Positions 1 to 7,546 of a stretch of 33,480 nt of DNA are shown here, piece after piece. Source of the stretch: Chloroflexota bacterium (GTDB taxonomy: Bacteria > Chloroflexota > Anaerolineae > Aggregatilineales > Aggregatilineaceae); NCBI GenBank assembly GCA_010092855.1, contig JAADYV010000300.1:1-33480 (forward strand), read 5' to 3'. Under the pieces are notes generated by a model that saw nothing but the letters and a program-made list of their open reading frames with translations, was not told the origin of the DNA and ran no database searches. A program made the position numbers and the translations under genes. How positions within the stretch are numbered: position 1 is the stretch's first letter; each line of letters begins with the position of its first letter.

Positions 1-217
1 CCGTTTGGATTTCCCCGGCTGATAGTTCAGCGGTATCCACCCACACCAGCAGTTCGCTGTTGTAGGGCCGGTCCGTCATGGGCAGCACACCCGCATAGAC
101 GCCCGTTATCGGCACGGCGGGGGTGGCCGCATGGACGTGTGAAGAAGCGCCAGGAAGCAGACTGGTGCCCAACAGGGTGATCACAATACACGCGCAAAAA
201 ACGAATCTGGCTCGCAT
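1..217 (-). CDS. Secreted protein of unknown function, N-terminal part only
   Basis: The gene runs off the left edge, so only about 72 N-terminal residues are visible. They start MRARFVFCACIVITLLGTSL and continue with a small-residue stretch ending near HVHAA, which is a typical Sec signal peptide with a likely cleavage site after residue 30 or so. The ATG at 217 is preceded by a strong GAGGAGGAGG Shine-Dalgarno at 222-230, which fixes the start. The visible mature part contains a short beta-like segment (GVYAGVLPMTD, then LLVWVD) but no recognisable domain. It lies 86 bp downstream of the double solute-binding protein on the same strand and may be co-transcribed with it. A secreted or surface role is inferred only from the signal peptide. 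Confidence 0.7.
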   Translation of the reverse strand, partial: MRARFVFCACIVITLLGTSLLPGASSHVHAATPAVPITGVYAGVLPMTDRPYNSELLVWVDTAELSAGEIQT

Positions 218-303
218 ACGGAACCTCCTCCTCGGTCTTGTTAACTATCATACGCAAGACGCTGTTGGTGGAGAGCAGGTTCCCGGTTGCGCGCTATTTC
301 ACG

Positions 304-2112
304 CTACGATCCCGGCGCGATCACGGTATCCGGGCTGACCTCGGCAAAATAGGGAATCGGGATCGGGTCGCCCAGGCCGAAGTAGGTGTCCCAATACTGC
401 TGGTAGACGCCGTCACGCGCCATGTCTTGCAGCGCAAAGTCCACCAGGGCGCGGAAGTCGGCGTCGTTGCGCGGCACGGCAAATGTAATTGGCAGGATGT
501 CGCCATACCAATCATCCAGCAGCTTGACCGAGTCCCCATCGCCTTCGCGCATCAGGGCCAGCAGGCGCAGGCTGTCGCCGTAGATGGCGTTGATGTTGTC
601 TTCCTGCACCATCGTGTAAATCGCCTGGTCTTCATTGTATATCTGGAACGGGTCGCGTACGTTCTGGCCCACGCCGAAGAATTCGGCATAATAGCGGATG
701 TGGTCGGCGTCGGGTTCGTCGTCGGCAAAGTAGCCGATGAACCAGCCCGTGCCTCTCATCCCGGCAAAACCGGTGATCGTTTCATTGACGGGCACCATCA
801 GCCGGTCGCCATGCTGCACGTAAGGCAGCGAATACTCGACCCGGTCCGCGCCGTCCCAGCGGGGACTGACACCCACTGCCAGGTCCGCCTGCCCGTTGGC
901 GACCAGATCGACGGCATTGCGCGAGGAGTTGGGGATATACTGCACCTGCGCGCCCCATTGCAGCGCCATGTAATCCACCATCGCGCGGTTCATGTCGTTG
1001 AGAATGCGCGCCTGGGCGGGTGGGTCCTCGTCGTCGATGACCAGACCCGCGACGCGAATCGGCAGCCCGTTTTGAATACGCTCCAACACCGGGCTGGGCG
1101 GATAGGGGATATCGGGATTGAAGTCGTCCAGGCCACGCGCGTCTTCGTACAGCGTTTCATAGACCGGGATCAGGCTGTTGAAGTCGATGTCGGCGTTCGG
1201 GAACCACTCGTCGTAGATTTCGTCCATGCGCCCGCTGGCCTTGAGCTTTTGCAGCGAACGGTTGAGCAGGTTGCGCAGGTTTACGTCATAGCGGCGCACA
1301 GCAATTGCATACGGTTCGGTCAGGATTGGCTGGTCGATCAGGCTCATCTGCTGGCGACCGGCACGGCGCAGGCTGTCCAACGTGCCGACCATGCCCTCGA
1401 CGTCGCCGTTGGCCAGCGCATCGAGCGCGGCGCTCTCGCTGAAGTACGTGCGGATGTCGTACTGAATGCCGCTGGTGGCCGCGTAGTTGAGTAGCGCGCG
1501 GTGGCCCCGGCTGCCGATCTCGACGCTGATCGGCAAATTCGCCATCTGGCCCAGCGTGGTGTAGGGCGTGCCCTGGCGGATGACCATGCGCTCCTCGTTG
1601 ATGTAGTAGGGGTGGCAGAAATCGAGTTGTTCTTCGCGGTCGCGGGTGTGCACCTGCTGGCCGATCAGGATATCGACGTTGCCGCTGAGCAGGCTTTCGA
1701 CATCGTTCTGGCGCGTGACCTGCACGAATTCTATGTCCACGCCCAGTTCGATCCCGATGGCGCGCATTACGTCGGTTTCGTAACCGTCCACCACGCCGGT
1801 CTGGTTCAGCCAGGCGAAGGGGTAGGCGTTGTAGTAGGTGCCGACGCGCAGCACGCGGTTCTCCTGAATATCGGCCAGCGCCGAGAATTCTGCGCGGACG
1901 ACGGCTTCTTCCCCGGCCTGGACCGGTACCAGCGTCGGCGGGACCAGGGTCGGTGCGCCGGGCGTGGGCGTGGCTTGAATAGCGGCGGCGCTCAGCCCGC
2001 TGCCCGAAAACGCCAGCGCGAGCAGGGCGATCACCAGCAGAGCGCTGGCGGAAAGGACTCGAAACCGGGGGATTTGGCTGCCATTTTGACTTCCATTACG
2101 TCGCTGTGCCAT
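304..2112 (-). CDS. Extracellular solute-binding protein with two tandem family-3 domains
   Basis: The protein has about 602 residues. After a basic N-terminus (MAQRRNG) comes a hydrophobic export segment and a Thr/Pro-rich linker typical of cell-surface binding proteins. Two periplasmic-binding (SBP_bac_3) modules follow. The first, roughly residues 70-305, contains VLRVGTYYNAYPFAW, the ligand-domain hallmark GYETDVMRAIGIELG, then VDILIG and a closing DEIYDEWF. The second, roughly 345-585, contains IRVAGLVIDDEDPPAQ, GQADLAVGVSPRWDGADRV and a closing YQQYWDTYFG. Such domains normally bind amino acids or similar polar solutes for ABC importers, but no permease or ATPase gene is nearby. I chose the ATG at 2112 over the upstream GTG at 2154 because the longer start adds residues unlike a signal peptide. 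The start overlaps the end of nadD by 17 bp, indicating translational coupling. The ligand is unknown. Confidence 0.85.
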   Translation of the reverse strand: MAQRRNGSQNGSQIPRFRVLSASALLVIALLALAFSGSGLSAAAIQATPTPGAPTLVPPTLVPVQAGEEAVVRAEFSALADIQENRVLRVGTYYNAYPFAWLNQTGVVDGYETDVMRAIGIELGVDIEFVQVTRQNDVESLLSGNVDILIGQQVHTRDREEQLDFCHPYYINEERMVIRQGTPYTTLGQMANLPISVEIGSRGHRALLNYAATSGIQYDIRTYFSESAALDALANGDVEGMVGTLDSLRRAGRQQMSLIDQPILTEPYAIAVRRYDVNLRNLLNRSLQKLKASGRMDEIYDEWFPNADIDFNSLIPVYETLYEDARGLDDFNPDIPYPPSPVLERIQNGLPIRVAGLVIDDEDPPAQARILNDMNRAMVDYMALQWGAQVQYIPNSSRNAVDLVANGQADLAVGVSPRWDGADRVEYSLPYVQHGDRLMVPVNETITGFAGMRGTGWFIGYFADDEPDADHIRYYAEFFGVGQNVRDPFQIYNEDQAIYTMVQEDNINAIYGDSLRLLALMREGDGDSVKLLDDWYGDILPITFAVPRNDADFRALVDFALQDMARDGVYQQYWDTYFGLGDPIPIPYFAEVSPDTVIAPGS

Positions 2113-2743
2113 GTTCACTTTTCCTATACAGTTTGTTTTCCTCGATGTAATCACACACGGCGTCCGGCGTCAGGTAGCGGATGCTGCGTCCGGTGGCGAC
2201 GCGCTCTGCTGTGCCGGTGGCCGAGATGCCGATTTCGGGCGCATCAACCCACAGCACGCGCTCCGTCAGGCCGGGCAGCGTGCGTTCCAGGTGTTGCAGG
2301 TCAGGCGTGGCACCGGGCCGCCGCATGACGCCCAACCAGGCCAGCGCCAGCAGTTCCAGTGGGCGGGACCACGTTGGCAGCTCGTCCAGCGAGTCCGCCC
2401 CGATCAGAAACACGAATTCCGGCTCCGGAAACTCCCTGCGCAGCAGGCGCAGCATGTCCACGCTGTAATGCGGGCCAGGGCGGTCCATGTCGGCGCGAGA
2501 GAGGGCGAAGCGTGGGTTGCCTGCGACGGCGCGCTCGACCATCGCCAGCCGGTGGTGGGCCGGGGTGCGAATGTCGCCGGGTGCTTTGTGCGGCGGCTGG
2601 GCGGCGGGCACGAACAGCACCCGCGCCAGGTTGAGCGCCCCGGCAGCAGTTTCGGCCAGAATCAGGTGGCCGAGGTGCGGCGGGTCGAAGGTGCCGCCGT
2701 AGATGCCGATGCGGTCGGGGTGTTTGGCGCTATTCGGGGACAC
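2096..2743 (-). CDS. nadD: Nicotinate-nucleotide adenylyltransferase
   Basis: NadD adenylates nicotinate mononucleotide to deamido-NAD in cytosolic NAD synthesis. The 215-residue length is normal for the family. The nucleotidyltransferase signature is clear near the N-terminus: GIYGGTFDPPHLGH at about residues 13-26, followed by FVPAAQPPHK. The other conserved blocks are FLIGADSLDELPTW and, near the C-terminus, a variant of the SxTxxR block (ISATGTAERVATGRSIRYL) leading to VCDYIEE. The start is a GTG at 2743, with AAAAGG about 8 bp upstream. The gene overlaps the following solute-binding protein gene and lies about 490 bp downstream of obg on the same strand. An obg-nadD neighbourhood is common in bacteria, although here a large inverted repeat separates them. 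In the conserved block Ser-Ala-Thr-Gly replaces the usual Ser-Ser-Thr, but overall identity is not in doubt. Confidence 0.95.
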   Translation of the reverse strand: MSPNSAKHPDRIGIYGGTFDPPHLGHLILAETAAGALNLARVLFVPAAQPPHKAPGDIRTPAHHRLAMVERAVAGNPRFALSRADMDRPGPHYSVDMLRLLRREFPEPEFVFLIGADSLDELPTWSRPLELLALAWLGVMRRPGATPDLQHLERTLPGLTERVLWVDAPEIGISATGTAERVATGRSIRYLTPDAVCDYIEENKLYRKSEHGTAT

Positions 2744-3232
2744 GAACCGTTACCTTTTGCGGCGAGTACGTGCCGGTTGCACTGCCTGTATCCGCACAAA
2801 CGGAGGAAAGGGCGAGTAGACGCTGCGCCGTTCCCCCTCTCCGCACGCGGCTATTGGTTGCCATTATCTGTCTGGCTGGCCCAGCTATCGTAGTCAGGAA
2901 AGCGCTGCGCCCCATGCGCTGCGGGCTCAAAGCCGCGCAGCCACATCGAAAGGAAGTCTGCTGAAGCGACTCCTGCGTTTGGGTTCCTACGCATCCGTGT
3001 TGCCCACAACTAAGAACATTATTTTGCGGGAGATAGGAGTCACTTGAGTAGACTTGCATCCTACGTAGCGTGTGCGCTTCCAGTAGCGAAGCGGCTTTGA
3101 GCCACAGGCGGCGATGCGCAACTTCATTCCCCACCCGGAAAACGTGCGCTGCCTGACTTGTGGGTAATGTATGGCCGCGCACGGGGAGGGGGGGAGGGGC
3201 AAGGCTTCTCAAACGGTCTCTGAGTATGGCCA
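2744..3232. other. Intergenic region between nadD and obg with no credible gene
   Basis: This 489-bp gap has no convincing coding sequence. The open frames through it have no family-like composition and no usable ribosome site. Its main content is the nested inverted repeat at 2833-3192, described separately. No T-tract terminator is visible after obg, so read-through into nadD is possible. Confidence 0.6.
2833..3192. repeat. Large nested imperfect inverted repeat (possible structured RNA or decayed palindromic element)
   Basis: Four pairs of complementary arms are nested around a centre near 3005-3025. The outermost pair, 2833-2854 with 3171-3192, matches at 18 of 22 positions. The next, 2892-2898 with 3152-3158, is a perfect 7 bp. 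The third, 2924-2936 (GGCTCAAAGCCGC) with 3091-3103, is a perfect 13 bp. The innermost, 2954-2974 with 3035-3055, matches at 18 of 21 positions, leaving a 60-nt apical loop. As RNA this would form a rod of about 360 nt. Orientation, transcription and function are unknown. It could equally be a decayed mobile palindromic element. Confidence 0.6.
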
Positions 3233-4498
3233 TCAGTCGCCCCATTCGAGTTCCATGTCGCCGATGTAGACGCTGTCGCCGGGTTTGACGCCGGCTTCTT
3301 CCAGCGCGGCGGTGACGCCCATCGATTCCAGAATGCGTTGGAAACGTGTCACGGCCTGGTCGTAGTCCCAGTAGGTCATGGCGACGGCGCGTTCGATGCG
3401 CTGGCCCGCCACGCGGAAGCCGCCGTCCGGCGTGCGCGAAACGGTGAATGCCAGTGGGTCCTCGTCCAGTTCGTAGACCGGTATTTCGGCTACGGCGGGC
3501 GCTTCTTCTTCGGGCAGCTCGTCCAACGCCTGTACCGCGCGGTTGATCAAATCGCGGACATTGCGCTGAGTCACGGCGGAGATGGCCATCGGCTCGTAGC
3601 CCAACTTCACCAGTTCTTCGCGCACTAGCGGCCAGTATTCTTCGGCCTGGGGCAAGTCCATTTTGTTGAGCGCCACGATCTGCGGCTTGGTGCCCAGATG
3701 CTCGTCAAACAGCGCCAGTTCAGTGTTGATCTGGTGGAAGTCCGCGATGGGGTCTTCGGCCATGCCGTCCAGCAGGTGGACCAGTACGCGCGTGCGCTGG
3801 ATATGGCGCAGGAAGCCATGACCCAGGCCAGCCCCGGCATGTGCGCCTTCGACCAGGCCGGGGATGTCGGCAAACACCACGTCACGATCATCCAGCACCA
3901 CGACGCCCAGGTTCGGCTCCAGGGTGGTGAAGGGGTAGGCGGCGATCTTGGGTTTGGCGTTGCTGATGACGGACAGCAGGGTGGATTTGCCCGCGTTGGG
4001 CACGCCCACGATCCCGATATCGGCCAGCAGTTTGAGTTCCAACGTCAGCCAGCGCTCCTGGCCGGGTTCGCCCTTTTCAGCGATGCGCGGAGCCTGGTTG
4101 GTGCTGGAAGCGAATCGCGCATTACCACGTCCGCCGCGGCCACCCTGGGCCACACGCACCCGTTGACCGGGCTGCACCAGGTCCGCGATCACGTCGCCGG
4201 ATCCGGCATCACGCACAATCGTGCCCGGCGGCACCTCGATCAGGACATCATCGCCGCTGCGTCCGGTCTTGTTGGAAGTTCCACCTGGTGCGCCGTTTTC
4301 GGCTTTGAAGTGTGACTGGCGGCTGAAGGCAATGAGCGTGTTGAGCGTGGGGCGCACCACGAAATAGACATCGCCGCCTTTGCCGCCATCGCCACCGGTC
4401 GGACCGCCGCGCGGCACATATTTCTCGCGGCGGAAGTGGACAATGCCGTTGCCCCCGTCGCCGCTGCGCACATGGATTTTTGCTTCATCAAAGGTCAT
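3233..4498 (-). CDS. obg: GTPase Obg (CgtA)
   Basis: Obg is an essential GTPase that binds the 50S ribosomal subunit and links ribosome assembly to growth and stress. The protein has 421 residues in the standard three-domain order. The glycine-rich Obg fold opens with MTFDEAKIHVRSGDGGNG and contains GGPTGGDGGKGGDVYF. The G domain shows the P-loop GVPNAGKST, the G3 block ADIPGLVEGAHAGAGLG and the G4 motif NKMD. A C-terminal OCT domain ends YIGDMELEWGD. I chose the ATG at 4498 because homologues begin at MTFDEAK; an open frame continues 53 codons further upstream but its residues do not resemble the family. The gene diverges from the histidine kinase gene and is followed by the inverted-repeat gap and nadD. 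Confidence 0.96.
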   Translation of the reverse strand: MTFDEAKIHVRSGDGGNGIVHFRREKYVPRGGPTGGDGGKGGDVYFVVRPTLNTLIAFSRQSHFKAENGAPGGTSNKTGRSGDDVLIEVPPGTIVRDAGSGDVIADLVQPGQRVRVAQGGRGGRGNARFASSTNQAPRIAEKGEPGQERWLTLELKLLADIGIVGVPNAGKSTLLSVISNAKPKIAAYPFTTLEPNLGVVVLDDRDVVFADIPGLVEGAHAGAGLGHGFLRHIQRTRVLVHLLDGMAEDPIADFHQINTELALFDEHLGTKPQIVALNKMDLPQAEEYWPLVREELVKLGYEPMAISAVTQRNVRDLINRAVQALDELPEEEAPAVAEIPVYELDEDPLAFTVSRTPDGGFRVAGQRIERAVAMTYWDYDQAVTRFQRILESMGVTAALEEAGVKPGDSVYIGDMELEWGD

Positions 4499-4600
4499 AG
4501 TGCCAGGAAGTGTAGCGCGGGGGTAGGGGGGCGTCAACCTGCGGCTGGCTGCCGGGTAGTCTACGTGGGGATGATGCAAAGGAATGTTAACAAACCTAGC

Positions 4601-4643
4601 AATCGGTACCGATTTAATATAGAATTGATGTAGCGATATCGCT
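4601..4643. promoter_or_regulatory. Two perfect palindromes spaced 30 bp apart, candidate operators
   Basis: AATCGGTACCGATT at 4601-4614 and AGCGATATCGCT at 4632-4643 are both perfect palindromes. Their centres (4607.5 and 4637.5) are exactly 30 bp apart, about three helical turns. They lie in the obg/histidine-kinase divergent gap, around an AT-rich TTAATATAG stretch that could be a -10 region for the kinase. Binding of a dimeric regulator on one face of the helix is inferred. Confidence 0.45.
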
Positions 4644-4679
4644 TTATGAAAAATCAATGAATGTAAGGGTATCGACCGT

Positions 4680-6368
4680 TTGAACCCAGTTTTTCACTTC
4701 ACGTCTTCGTTTAAGACCTGGCTGCTGCACAGTGAGTCGTGCCAGCGTGGCCAACTTATCGACTGCCATCATGCCCGGTTGTTGATCGCATTGCTGGTGA
4801 TATTAGTGCCGATTGGTGTGGCAGCGTCGGCGCTGCGGCCCGTGTTGGGATACGCATCGGTGTGGACCGGGTATGGTGCGCTGGCAATTCCGGTTGCGCT
4901 GGTAGCGTGGCTGGCTATCTTCTGGCTAGCGCGCACCGGGCGGTACCAACACGGTGCAATCCTGGCGATTGTGGCTGCTAACTTGGTCATTGTTGTGACG
5001 GCGCTGCGCCGCCCGGATAACCTGTCCTATTTGCTGATGCCGCTGTTGTTCAGTGCGCTGCTGCTTTCGGTCCAGTTTACGCTGCGGTTGTTCGTGGTGG
5101 ATATTGCGCTGATGGTGGCATTGGCCGCGTTCTTTCCGGAAGCAGTCGTAGTGGAGGTGGTGATCAGGCCGCTGACGTATATGGTGATTGGCTCGGTGCT
5201 GGTGCTGTTGGCCAACCGCCACCGCGACTTGATCGAGCGATTGCGCCAGGCTGCGTTGTCAGAGCGCGAACGCATGTTGCAGGGGGTGGTGGACCAGTTG
5301 AACGAAGGGCTGACGCTGGTCGACGAGCGCGGGGCCGTGTTGGAATGGAACCGTGAGTTAGAACGCATCACCGGGCTGGCGCGTGCAGAGGTTGTCGGCG
5401 AGCCCGTTTGGGAAGTGCAGCAGCGTCTCACCCCGGAGGTAAACATGCGCCAGATGGAAGTTGGGCTGGCGCATTTCCTGCGTAGGGGGGAACAAGTGGA
5501 AGGACCGCCGGTGCAGCAACACCGGGAGCACAACATTATTCGCCAGGATGGGGTGGTGCGCACGATTGAGCAAGCGGCGTTCCCGGTCGAGACGGCCAGC
5601 GGGTGGCTGGTAGCCACGCTGTTCCGTGATGTGACGGAGCATAAGCGTGCCGAAGCACAGCGCCTGGAACTGGAAGTCGAAAAAGAGCGGATGCGCGTCC
5701 TGTCACAGTTCCTGGAAGGGGTGACCCACGAATTCAGCACCGCGCTCTCTGTCATCCAAACCGGCGTCTACCTGATGCAAAACGCCCCGGATGCTGACAA
5801 GCGCGCTGAGCACGCCCAAAATGTATCGCGCCAACTGGGGTACATCAGTGAGCTGCTAGCGGCGATGACGACCATGTCGCGGCTGGATATTGGCACCGAA
5901 CTGCACCTCAACGCGCTCGATGTCAATCGCTTGCTACGCGATGTTATCGCGCGCTTCGAGGCGCAGCTGGCCGAAAAGCAGATCAGTTGTGATCTGCCAC
6001 CGGACGAACCGCTGCCGTCGATCACCGGCGACCAGCACCGGTTGTTCCAGGCGCTGGGGAACCTGCTAGCCAATGCCATCCAGTATACGCCAGAGGGCGG
6101 CACGATCCGGATAAAGACGTACTCGATGGCGGGCAGTGTGGTGATCGAATGCCGGGACAGCGGCATCGGCATCAGTCCGGAAGACCTGCCGCACATCTTC
6201 GAGCGCTTTTTCCGGGGGGATAAAGCGCGCACTTATCGTCAGGCAGGGATGGGGCTGCCGATTGCGCGCAAGATCATCGAGCTTCACGGGGGCCGCATCG
6301 AGGTCAAGAGTGTGCCCGACCAGGGCAGCACGTTTACCGTTTTTCTGCCGGTTCCCGCTGCAGAATAG
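4680..6368 (+). CDS. Membrane PAS-domain sensor histidine kinase (orphan)
   Basis: This 562-residue sensor kinase would autophosphorylate on histidine and pass phosphate to a response regulator. Five or six hydrophobic segments lie between about residues 34 and 180, so sensing may be in or at the membrane. A coiled linker leads to a PAS domain (about 200-325, with GLTLVDERGAVLEWNRELE and LFRDVTEHKRAE). The dimerisation/H box is GVTHEFSTALSVI with His350, an unusual variant of the common HELRTPL. The ATPase domain follows, with N box NLLANAIQYTPEGG, G1 DSGIGI, F box IFERFFRG and G2 GMGLPIARKIIELHGG. The start is probably TTG at 4680, with AAGGG 10 bp upstream; no better ATG is in frame. No response regulator gene is adjacent, so its partner is unknown. 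Confidence 0.9.
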   Translation: MNPVFHFTSSFKTWLLHSESCQRGQLIDCHHARLLIALLVILVPIGVAASALRPVLGYASVWTGYGALAIPVALVAWLAIFWLARTGRYQHGAILAIVAANLVIVVTALRRPDNLSYLLMPLLFSALLLSVQFTLRLFVVDIALMVALAAFFPEAVVVEVVIRPLTYMVIGSVLVLLANRHRDLIERLRQAALSERERMLQGVVDQLNEGLTLVDERGAVLEWNRELERITGLARAEVVGEPVWEVQQRLTPEVNMRQMEVGLAHFLRRGEQVEGPPVQQHREHNIIRQDGVVRTIEQAAFPVETASGWLVATLFRDVTEHKRAEAQRLELEVEKERMRVLSQFLEGVTHEFSTALSVIQTGVYLMQNAPDADKRAEHAQNVSRQLGYISELLAAMTTMSRLDIGTELHLNALDVNRLLRDVIARFEAQLAEKQISCDLPPDEPLPSITGDQHRLFQALGNLLANAIQYTPEGGTIRIKTYSMAGSVVIECRDSGIGISPEDLPHIFERFFRGDKARTYRQAGMGLPIARKIIELHGGRIEVKSVPDQGSTFTVFLPVPAAE

Positions 6369-6552
6369 TTTTCAGCCACCAGTTTGTCAGCTACAAGCAT
6401 AGAAACAAGCCGCGATCTCCACGACGCGCTCGGTCATTTTCGTCTCTGCAATGAAACGTACAGTGGTAATCGTGAGGCTGCCGGTGCGACACCGTCGCGT
6501 GGCGGTATGGCTGGCTCCACTCCACCAGACCCAATCCGAAATGGAGCACCCG

Positions 6553-7437
6553 CTACGCTTGCTGGTGAGTGCGCAGCCGCTGGCGTGCCCGGTCGGCGGT
6601 GGCCGGATCGATCTCGAAGCCGATACAGCGTCGGTCCAGGTTGTGGCAGGCAATGGCCGTCGATCCGCTGCCGACAAATGGGTCAAGCACGACATGCCCT
6701 GGACACGTGGTAAGCGTGATCAGGAATTCAAGCAGGCGCACAGGTTTTTGTGTTTCGTGTAGGCGCGGCTCGTCCGGCTCAAACCAGAAGTCCAGCACGT
6801 TGCCGGGTAGTTTGCCATTCGTGGCGCACGCTGCCGAATTGACCGCGCCGACTTCGCCTTCCAGCACAGCATCGGTCACGGTGTGGTGGTAGGGCTTGAA
6901 CAGCCACGCTACCGGTTCCCACATCGGGGCCAGATTGCCCAGCCGCCAGCCCTGCCAACGCAAGGCATCCGCCTGCAGTCCGCGCCGTTCCAGGACTACG
7001 CTCAGGCGTTGGGCGCGGTGATAGGCGTGGGGTTTGGTCCAGGCCAGGATGTCCTTTAGCAGGAAGCCGCTGTCTTCGAGCGCGACGATGGCGCGGTGCA
7101 GGGTGCGGCGCGCGCCAAACACAAACAGGCTGGCCCCTTCCTTGAGCTTGGGATAGACCAGGTCGGCCCAACGGGTGCACCAGGCCTGGTATTCGCGGGG
7201 AATGTCGCGGTCGGCGGCGCTCCATCCCCGGATCGGTTTGCCGCGGCGTTTGAATGCGCTTTTGCCTGCTTGCGCCGGGGATTGACCCAGCAGCGCGGAA
7301 TTGCTGTTGTTATGTAACACATCCCAATCGGCGTGGTTGATGCCATAAGGGATGTCGGATAGGAAGAGGTGAATGCTGTTGTCGGCTATCGCCGGGAGCA
7401 GGTCCAGGCAGTCGCCGGTCATGATACGGTTTATCAA
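6553..7437 (-). CDS. Solitary DNA methyltransferase, beta-class (N6-adenine/N4-cytosine type)
   Basis: The protein has about 294 residues with the beta-class motif order. Motif IV, SDIPYG, is near the N-terminus (about 27-32), and the SAM-binding motif I, DPFVGSGST, is near the C-terminus (about 252-260), followed by CIGFEIDP. The catalytic motif is DIPY rather than the commoner DPPY. HETQKPVRLLEFLI before motif I is typical of this family. The region between (about 80-230) would hold the target-recognition part; the recognition site cannot be read from sequence. I chose TTG at 7437, preceded by AGAGG, giving MINRIMTGDCLDLL; GTG at 7509 and ATG at 7422 are alternatives. No restriction endonuclease is adjacent, so it may act alone or be a remnant of a restriction-modification or phage locus. 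Confidence 0.85.
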   Translation of the reverse strand: MINRIMTGDCLDLLPAIADNSIHLFLSDIPYGINHADWDVLHNNSNSALLGQSPAQAGKSAFKRRGKPIRGWSAADRDIPREYQAWCTRWADLVYPKLKEGASLFVFGARRTLHRAIVALEDSGFLLKDILAWTKPHAYHRAQRLSVVLERRGLQADALRWQGWRLGNLAPMWEPVAWLFKPYHHTVTDAVLEGEVGAVNSAACATNGKLPGNVLDFWFEPDEPRLHETQKPVRLLEFLITLTTCPGHVVLDPFVGSGSTAIACHNLDRRCIGFEIDPATADRARQRLRTHQQA

Positions 7438-7510
7438 GGCGTGCGCCTCTTGGTTGGAAGGCTCAATAATGGCACAGACCAGCGCTCGCGCGCAGTCTGG
7501 TCTTGGCACC

Positions 7511-7546
7511 GCGCGTGACCTGGTGGTCGCGCGTGACCTAGTGGTC
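7511..7546. repeat. 18-bp tandem duplication at the end of the prenyl synthase gene
   Basis: Two copies of an 18-bp unit beginning GCGCGTGACCT lie head to tail at 7511-7528 and 7529-7546, differing at one base. They cover the last codons (Arg-Asp-His) and stop of the prenyl synthase gene and the bases just after it. This looks like a recent slippage duplication. Confidence 0.6.

Noticed and set aside
238-1494. Long open frame on the plus strand opposite the double solute-binding protein
   Set aside because: It is the antisense of a clear gene, has no family-like motifs, and its length follows from the high GC of third codon positions.
2802-2809. GAGGAAAG, resembling the conserved start of RNase P RNA
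   Set aside because: The other conserved RNase P blocks, especially the 3' ACAGAA-type block, are absent.
2924-3103. A 180-nt rod of about the size of 6S RNA
   Set aside because: The size fits, but the internal loops do not match the 6S layout well enough to name it; kept only as an unassigned inverted repeat.
2730-3245. Open frame on the minus strand between obg and nadD
   Set aside because: It runs through the arms of the inverted repeat, has no recognisable composition or domain, and overlaps the ends of both real genes.
6387-6552. Possible small gene or gene remnant after the histidine kinase
   Set aside because: A minus-strand frame ends with a protein-like stretch, but it overlaps the methyltransferase end and has no ribosome site or recognisable family.
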